Below are positions 1 to 4,405 of a stretch of DNA of 6,341 nt, in pieces. The DNA is from Chthoniobacterales bacterium. GTDB lineage: Bacteria > Verrucomicrobiota > Verrucomicrobiia > Chthoniobacterales > UBA10450. The notes under the pieces were generated by a model, which worked only from the letters and a program-made list of their open reading frames with translations, was not told the origin of the DNA and searched no databases. Within the stretch, counting starts at the first letter, position 1. The number at the start of each line of letters is the position of its first letter. The stretch spans positions 1-6,341 of the forward strand of contig JACCTI010000100.1 in NCBI GenBank assembly GCA_013812515.1, read 5' to 3'. The translations under genes and the position numbers were made by a program.

Positions 1-172
1 CTTTGAGGAGGGCCTCCTCGCCATTGAATGCCATATCCACGAGAAGTTTTCGCCCACCATCCACTGCAAAGCGGACGCGAGTTGCTTGTCGTGATTCACC
101 AGGAGAATGGATTTGAGCGCGAGAGAGTGGACCCCGGAGTTCGCCCCTGCTGGCTTTCGATTTTGGTTTCAT
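1..172 (-). CDS. Unrecognised protein, N-terminal part, runs off left edge
   Basis: A minus-strand reading frame starts at an ATG (complement of 170-172) and stays open for 57 codons to the window edge, so only the N-terminus is visible. An in-frame TAG lies about 45 bases upstream of the ATG, which limits how far the start could be extended. The N-terminus is basic and Ser/Arg-rich (begins MKPKSKASRGELRG). It is followed by a more ordinary stretch (RVRFAVDGGRKLLVDM, then AFNGEEALLK) with alternating hydrophobic residues that could be beta strands. I recognise no family. There is no clear ribosome binding site, but the same is true of the well-supported genes here. If real, it diverges from kmo across a 104-base gap. 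It could also be chance open frame in GC-rich DNA; continuation of the frame to the left would decide. Confidence 0.4.
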   Translation of the reverse strand, partial: MKPKSKASRGELRGPLSRAQIHSPGESRQATRVRFAVDGGRKLLVDMAFNGEEALLK

Positions 173-180
173 CTTGAACA

Positions 181-214
181 AAATCCCAGCTTCGCTGAAA
201 TCCCAGACTCGCTG
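181..214. repeat. Two-copy 17-bp tandem repeat upstream of kmo
   Basis: Positions 181-197 (aaatcccagcttcgctg) are followed directly by 198-214 (aaatcccagactcgctg). The units match at 15 of 17 positions, with no bases between them. The pair lies in the gap between the left-edge gene and kmo, followed by a pyrimidine-rich tract (about 220-260). The location would suit a duplicated regulator site, but the units are not palindromic and I recognise no known operator. A local replication-slippage duplication explains it equally well. Confidence 0.6.
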
Positions 215-276
215 CTACGGCTTTCCGCTCTCTTTTCCTGCTTTCCTGCATTCCTCATTCGTTGAATCCTTGATCG

Positions 277-1653
277 GTGGCGAAGTTCACCCTTATCGGC
301 AGCGGTCTGGCCGGCGGAATGATGGCCGCGTTCCTCGGACGGCGCGGACATGAGGTCGAGCTTTATGAGCGCCGCGTCGATCCGCGCGCGGGTAACTTCG
401 TGGGCGGACGCTCAATTAACCTCGCGCTTTCAACCCGCGGGATTCACGCACTGCAACAACTCGGGATCGCGGACGAAGTCTTGCAACACGCCATCCCGAT
501 GCGCGGCCGCATGATCCATCCCGCCGGCCCGAACGCGAGCAACATTTTTGTTCCTTATGATCGCGACCCTAGCAAGTGCATTAACTCGATCGGCCGTGAT
601 GCATTGAATGCGGCGACGATCGAGGCCGCGGTGCGTTATCCCAATGTCGGCGTGCATTTCGATCATCGCTGCACTGATGTCGATCTGGACAGTGCCACAG
701 CTCAATTTCTCCAAGCCGATGACGAGAACAGCCGCTCGTCTGTGGTGGCAGGCGCGTCGCCTGCGACTTCCGAACAGAAAATCGAGGCCAGCGGCGACGC
801 GGTTATCGGCGTAGACGGCGCGTTTTCCGTTGTGCGCCGCGCCATGCAACGGCTCGACCGGTTCGATTACACGCAGACTTATCTCGCGCACGGCTACAAG
901 GAGCTCACCATCCCGCCCGCGCCGGATGGTTCCTGGCGCATGGAGAAACACGCGCTCCACATCTGGCCGCGCAAGAGTTTCATGATGATCGCGCTGCCGA
1001 ACCCCGACGGCTCCTTCACCTGCACGCTCTTCTGGGAATGGGAAGGGCCGCGCAGCTTCGCGACCGTCAGGACCAACGACGACATCCGCCGCTTCTTCGA
1101 CGAAGAATTCCGCGACGCCGTCCCCCTCATGCCAACGCTGCTCAAGGAATTCCGCGAAAACCCGACCGGCTCACTCGTCACCGTCCGTTGTGCGCCGTGG
1201 TATCACGGCGACAAGATCGCGCTCGTCGGCGACGCCGCGCACGCAGTCGTGCCGTTCTACGGTCAGGGCATGAACGCGGCCTTTGAAGATTGCGTCGTGC
1301 TCGATGAATGCCTGGCCGAGTTCCCGGACGATCGTGAGCGCGCCTTTCGCGAATATTTCGTCAGGCGGAAAGAGAACGCGGACGCACTCGCTGATCTCGC
1401 GGTCGAAAACTTTATCGAGATGCGTGACAAGACTGCATCGAAAAGATTTCGCGGGAAAAAAAAGGTCGATCACCTGCTCGAAGCCGCACTCCCTGGCATC
1501 TACCTCCCGCTCTACACGATGATCTCCTTCACGCGCATTCCTTACGCCCACGCCGCGCGGCGCGCGCGCCGTCAGGACCGCATCGTCTACCTGAGCCTGG
1601 TCGGGCTCGCGCTCGCGCTCGTCGTGATGCTACTTGCGTTAATCGCGCGATAG
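277..1653 (+). CDS. kmo: Kynurenine 3-monooxygenase (FAD-dependent)
   Basis: This flavoprotein hydroxylates L-kynurenine to 3-hydroxykynurenine using NADPH and O2, a step of tryptophan breakdown and of the kynurenine route to NAD. The 458 residues show the whole family pattern: FAD-binding GSGLAG at 8-13 with acidic E31, GRSINLALS near 44-52, DG motif at D180-G181, and GDAAH at 318-322 followed by PFYGQGMN. From memory of the human enzyme, substrate-binding R85, Y99, N363, E366 and Y398 appear to correspond to R78, Y94, N378, E381 and Y413, so it should be active. The start is GTG: an in-frame TGA lies two codons upstream, and the next Met codons fall inside the FAD motif. No clear Shine-Dalgarno is present. 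Residues about 436-457 form a hydrophobic C-terminal segment after a basic cluster, suggesting membrane anchoring. About 17-20 extra residues (roughly 149-171) precede the DG motif and contain a palindrome-encoded segment. No other kynurenine-pathway gene is adjacent. Confidence 0.96.
   Translation: MAKFTLIGSGLAGGMMAAFLGRRGHEVELYERRVDPRAGNFVGGRSINLALSTRGIHALQQLGIADEVLQHAIPMRGRMIHPAGPNASNIFVPYDRDPSKCINSIGRDALNAATIEAAVRYPNVGVHFDHRCTDVDLDSATAQFLQADDENSRSSVVAGASPATSEQKIEASGDAVIGVDGAFSVVRRAMQRLDRFDYTQTYLAHGYKELTIPPAPDGSWRMEKHALHIWPRKSFMMIALPNPDGSFTCTLFWEWEGPRSFATVRTNDDIRRFFDEEFRDAVPLMPTLLKEFRENPTGSLVTVRCAPWYHGDKIALVGDAAHAVVPFYGQGMNAAFEDCVVLDECLAEFPDDRERAFREYFVRRKENADALADLAVENFIEMRDKTASKRFRGKKKVDHLLEAALPGIYLPLYTMISFTRIPYAHAARRARRQDRIVYLSLVGLALALVVMLLALIAR
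745..767. repeat. REP-like palindrome inside the kmo coding region
   Basis: gtggcaggcg (745-754) and cgcctgcgac (758-767) form an inverted repeat around a three-base centre: seven contiguous pairs (748-754 with 758-764), one G-G mismatch (747/765), then two outer pairs. It is read in frame as part of VVAGASPATSE (kmo residues 156-166), in a stretch that I find extra relative to the human enzyme. The compact GC-rich palindrome resembles dispersed REP-type elements. Only one copy is visible here, so its repetitive nature is an inference. Confidence 0.55.
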
Positions 1654-1688
1654 GAACGAACACGAGCGGCGAAGCGCTGGATGCGAAC

Positions 1689-2246
1689 TTACTTCTTCGC
1701 CTCAGCTTCGGTGGGCACCTTCGTCGCCTGCCACGCGACGGCCTGCCATTTGCCGTCGCGTTTCAGAAACGTCCCGGTATTCAGGTAATTCGCGACCTCC
1801 GTCTTCTCCCCTTCCCTGCTCGCGCCGATCAGGCGGAACGCGACAAGCGCCGTCGTGCCGTATTGCTGAACGCGAATCTCTTCGGCGGTGTAGGTCGTCG
1901 CCTCACCGCCCTCCCCGGCCGCCTCCTCCTCGCGCACGTTACGCATCACGTCCGCCTTCCCGATGCGCACCCCGGCCGAGCGGGTGTAGATGAGGTCGTC
2001 TGCCCAAAAGCGATCGTGCATGGCGACATCATTCCGCGACGCGCCGGTGAGGAACTCTTTCAGGAGCTTGATCAATTCTTCTGCCTCAGGCGCCGGCGCT
2101 GGCGGCGGCAAACTAGATGCGTGCTGCTCTGCTCCCTTTCCACTGGTTGCGCTCGGGCTCGAGCTCGCAGCGGCGGCGGGTGAGCGTTGCGCAAACGCGG
2201 TGACTGGAAGGATGTAAGTAAGGAGAAAGGGAAGCAGCAGTTTCAT
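1689..2246 (-). CDS. Secreted DUF4440/SnoaL-like (NTF2-fold) protein
   Basis: From the ATG at 2246 the product has 185 residues and begins with a clear signal peptide: a Lys, the hydrophobic run LLLPFLLTYILPV, and a TAFA|Q cleavage site near residue 19. A low-complexity Ala/Ser/Pro linker (about 21-55) follows, then one domain to the end. The domain shows the DUF4440/SnoaL-like layout: a first helix (EELIKLLKEFLTG), FWADDLIYTRSAGVRIGK, a central strand around VQQYGTTALVAFRL, and the closing FLKRDGKWQAVAWQATKVP. This cone-shaped fold covers ketosteroid-isomerase-like enzymes and binding proteins, so no reaction can be assigned. In-frame ATGs at 2270 and 2315 are possible starts, but they put extra residues before the signal peptide. 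No start has a good ribosome site. It converges on kmo (35 bases between stops) and lies downstream of the Rieske gene on the same strand. Confidence 0.87.
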   Translation of the reverse strand: MKLLLPFLLTYILPVTAFAQRSPAAAASSSPSATSGKGAEQHASSLPPPAPAPEAEELIKLLKEFLTGASRNDVAMHDRFWADDLIYTRSAGVRIGKADVMRNVREEEAAGEGGEATTYTAEEIRVQQYGTTALVAFRLIGASREGEKTEVANYLNTGTFLKRDGKWQAVAWQATKVPTEAEAKK

Positions 2247-2376
2247 ACGGATGTAACCAGATCGGCCCATGATCGCTGCCAGCCTGAACGAAGCCAGCAC
2301 CGGCGTCGAGATCATCTCGTGTATGATTTCAATTTCAAAGCTGAAGGAAGAAGTGATTACCAGAAGCGAAGAACCG

Positions 2377-2411
2377 GGACGGTGAGCGGCAGAAACACGT
2401 CGTCGCCGTCC
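2377..2411 (-). terminator. Weak candidate hairpin downstream of the Rieske gene
   Basis: 2377-2385 (ggacggtga) can pair with 2403-2411 (tcgccgtcc) in nine pairs including one G-U, around a 17-base loop. It begins 16 bases beyond the Rieske stop codon in the direction of transcription. The loop is large and what follows on the minus strand is only moderately T-rich, so it is a poor intrinsic terminator. If it works, the DUF4440 gene would need its own promoter in the same gap. Confidence 0.2.
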
Positions 2412-2426
2412 TCAGATCCCGTCGGC

Positions 2427-3575
2427 CTACAGAGCATGTGGCAGGTGGCGCAGGTATTCCCGATCCCAAGCCGCGGGAATGCTTTCGCGCGGCGAGTACG
2501 GCCCCGGCTGATAAGCGCGGGACGCGATGCCTTGCTGGCTGAGCTCGCACACGCGCCAATCCTGCTTGTTCGTCACATCCCAAAACTCCACCGCATCTTT
2601 CGGGTGAAAATCTGCGCGGCCGAACGCCTCCGGGTGAAAGAACCAATCGCAAAGAATACGCGTCCGGTCCGGCGCCGTTGGCCAGACCTGGTGCACCATC
2701 ACGTAATCAGGATGCATGCTCAGGAGCATGTTCGGGAAAATGGAATAATAGAAAACGCGCGCATGATCCTCTCCTTGAATCTCCCCCACCGGCAGCGCAC
2801 AGGCATTGCCGCTCATCGTCAGGCTCGCACCTTTGCTGATGGACATGAACCCGCCCAGGAACGGGCCTTCACAAAGGTCGTTCTCCGCGGAATCATAGGG
2901 TGAGACTTTCGAGAGCATCGGATGCACGCCCGGGCAGTGGTAGCACTCGGAGTAGTTCTCGAAAATCAATTTCCAGTTCGCGCGGACGTCGTACTCGATC
3001 CGCTGCGCAGAGCGGAGTTTCGGCAGGTTCCAGTGCGTGAACTTGCCGGCGAGCGCGGCAAACGTTGAGTGTAGTGGAGCGGAGTCATCGGCAAGATTCA
3101 CGAAGACGAATCCCTCCCAAAGTGCCGTCCGCACTGTGCCTAACGAGTATTGACTTTTGTCGAAACCCACTGCGCTCTCCATGTGCGGGGCGCCGATCAA
3201 CCGCCCATCCAGCGCATAGGTCCAGGCGTGATAAGGACACTGGATGGCCGGCGCATGCCCGCTCGCCTCCTCGCACAACCGCGTCCCGCGATGCCGGCAG
3301 ACATTGGAGAACCCGCCGATCGTTCCTTTCTGATCGCGCACAATGATGAGGCTCTCCCCCGCGACCTCCCGGACGAAGTAATCCCCCGCGCGAGCGATCT
3401 GGCTCTGGTGACCGACGCAGACCCATTGCTCTGAAAAAATTGCCTCCTGCTCTTTGGCAAAAATTTCACGCGCGACGAAGTAGCGTTGCGGCAGGGTCTT
3501 CGCGCCCGCGCTGAAACTCTCGGTTGCCTTGCCGAAAACGGCCATCGTATCGGTTTTCATTGGACAACGCGGCAT
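2427..3575 (-). CDS. Rieske [2Fe-2S] oxygenase, alpha subunit, quaternary-amine type
   Basis: The 382-residue product is a full-length Rieske non-haem iron oxygenase. The N-terminal Rieske domain binds its cluster through C93-x-H95 and C113-x2-H116, within NVCRHRG and CPYHAWTY. The C-terminal catalytic domain holds the iron site H213 and H218 (ENYSECYHCPGVHP), with D339 in NKQDWRVCE as the likely third ligand. The position of the bridging Asp in naphthalene dioxygenase is E210 here. Glu at that place, and the ending with QQGIASRAYQPGPYSPRE, fit the choline monooxygenase/carnitine (CntA)/glycine-betaine (GbcA) group, which oxidises or demethylates quaternary amines. The substrate itself cannot be read from the sequence. 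Such enzymes need a flavin/ferredoxin reductase and none is in the window. Met6 (3560) and Met11 (3545) are alternative starts; all precede the conserved region. It is divergent from the membrane-protein gene, with 180 bases between them. Confidence 0.93.
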   Translation of the reverse strand: MPRCPMKTDTMAVFGKATESFSAGAKTLPQRYFVAREIFAKEQEAIFSEQWVCVGHQSQIARAGDYFVREVAGESLIIVRDQKGTIGGFSNVCRHRGTRLCEEASGHAPAIQCPYHAWTYALDGRLIGAPHMESAVGFDKSQYSLGTVRTALWEGFVFVNLADDSAPLHSTFAALAGKFTHWNLPKLRSAQRIEYDVRANWKLIFENYSECYHCPGVHPMLSKVSPYDSAENDLCEGPFLGGFMSISKGASLTMSGNACALPVGEIQGEDHARVFYYSIFPNMLLSMHPDYVMVHQVWPTAPDRTRILCDWFFHPEAFGRADFHPKDAVEFWDVTNKQDWRVCELSQQGIASRAYQPGPYSPRESIPAAWDREYLRHLPHAL

Positions 3576-3755
3576 CCACGCCGCTCTCGTGAACCTTTAC
3601 TGCCAACTCGGTTTATGATCACGCATAAGTTCTTGTTCTTAGCCACGCCGGAAGTCGCACGAGACTCATGCTTTGGAACAGACATGGTCCAGGGCGTTGC
3701 GTTCGCAACTCTGGTCCTCGACGGCAAGCACGCGATTCCGGCGTAGAGTCCCAAG

Positions 3756-4301
3756 GTGCCGCTCATCCCGCTCGCCATCGCGCTCCTGGCCATCGTCGGG
3801 CTCGTCCTCGCGATGCCGCTTTTACTGGTACAACGCTATCGGATCGGCAAATCGCGTCGAAGAGCCCGGCGATGGATAGCTAACGTCAATCTGGCCGCGT
3901 TCATCTTGTCGGCCGGCCTTTTCCTGTGGGCGGCGGCAATCACCAGCCTTTGGATTCCAATGGCCTTCTTCTACTCGCTTCTCGGGCTCCTGAGCGGCGG
4001 GTTTTTCGGTGTGCTCGGTCTGGCTTTGACTCGCTGGGAGAAAACGCCGCGCGCGCTCTATTACACGCCGAATCGCTGGTTGATATTGATCCTTACCGTC
4101 GCAGTGACGACGCGTTTGCTTTACGCGGTTTGGCGCGGCTGGCACGCGTGGCACACGAGCGGGCATGATGGGTCGTGGCTCGCCGCCTCCGGCGCCGCGG
4201 GTTCGCTCGCCGTCGGAGCGATCGTGCTCGGCTATTACGTCACTTATTTCGCGGGTCTCGGTCGACGTCTTCGTCGTCATGAGAAACACCGCACGTCGTA
4301 G
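3756..4301 (+). CDS. Five-helix membrane protein, possibly DUF1453-like
   Basis: The 181-residue product is an inner-membrane protein with five likely transmembrane helices at about 3-25, 44-64, 67-91, 107-126 and 142-168. A basic loop (RRRARR, 34-39) follows helix 1 and a basic tail (RRLRRHEKHR, 170-179) follows helix 5. The most distinctive stretch is TRWEKTPRALYYTPNRWLIL before helix 4; a YTPNRW-type motif ahead of a hydrophobic helix recalls DUF1453/CcdC-like proteins. That is only an impression and no function follows from it. The start is GTG, three codons after an in-frame TAG; the next ATG (3813) would remove most of the first helix. The stop codon lies inside a palindromic element, and the molybdoenzyme gene converges from the right. 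Confidence 0.8.
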   Translation: MPLIPLAIALLAIVGLVLAMPLLLVQRYRIGKSRRRARRWIANVNLAAFILSAGLFLWAAAITSLWIPMAFFYSLLGLLSGGFFGVLGLALTRWEKTPRALYYTPNRWLILILTVAVTTRLLYAVWRGWHAWHTSGHDGSWLAASGAAGSLAVGAIVLGYYVTYFAGLGRRLRRHEKHRTS

Positions 4302-4358
4302 CTTGACCGTCTTATTGCCTGACCGCGGCGTCAACGCCGCCCGCTACGACTACGTAGC
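4295..4358. repeat. Nested palindromic (REP-like) element between convergent genes
   Basis: Three pairings overlap here. The inner one is gcggcgt/acgccgc (4325-4331 with 4334-4340, two-base centre). The outer one is gtcgtagc (4295-4302) with gctacgac (4343-4350), a perfect 8-bp inverted repeat enclosing the inner palindrome; its left arm includes the stop codon of the membrane-protein gene. The third is gctacg (4343-4348) with cgtagc (4353-4358) around acta. The segment 4343-4348 cannot pair both ways at once. It sits between two gene ends (4301 and 4406) and could act as a bidirectional terminator or mRNA 3' stabiliser, though no T-run follows. It resembles a dispersed REP/BIME-type element. 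Confidence 0.6.
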
Positions 4359-4405
4359 AATGAGCATGGGAATCTTGCCGCCAGACGATAGTTAAGAAAG
4401 ATGCC

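Noticed and set aside
173..276. Sigma70-type promoter for kmo (TTGAAC at 174-179)
   Set aside because: No acceptable -10 box is found at the right distance, so no promoter is called.
430..960. Long open frame on the minus strand inside kmo (176 codons)
   Set aside because: It lies opposite the fully conserved kmo coding sequence and its translation shows no domain; it is expected from GC-rich third positions.
1668..1701. Inverted repeat ggcgaag/cttcgcc at the kmo-DUF4440 junction
   Set aside because: Only seven pairs with a 20-base loop and no T-run, and the right arm lies inside the DUF4440 coding sequence; too weak to call a terminator.
2187..2903. Plus-strand open frame of 238 codons
   Set aside because: It runs opposite the Rieske gene and the DUF4440 N-terminus, both of which have clear family motifs; its own translation is Arg/His-rich and lacks any recognisable pattern.
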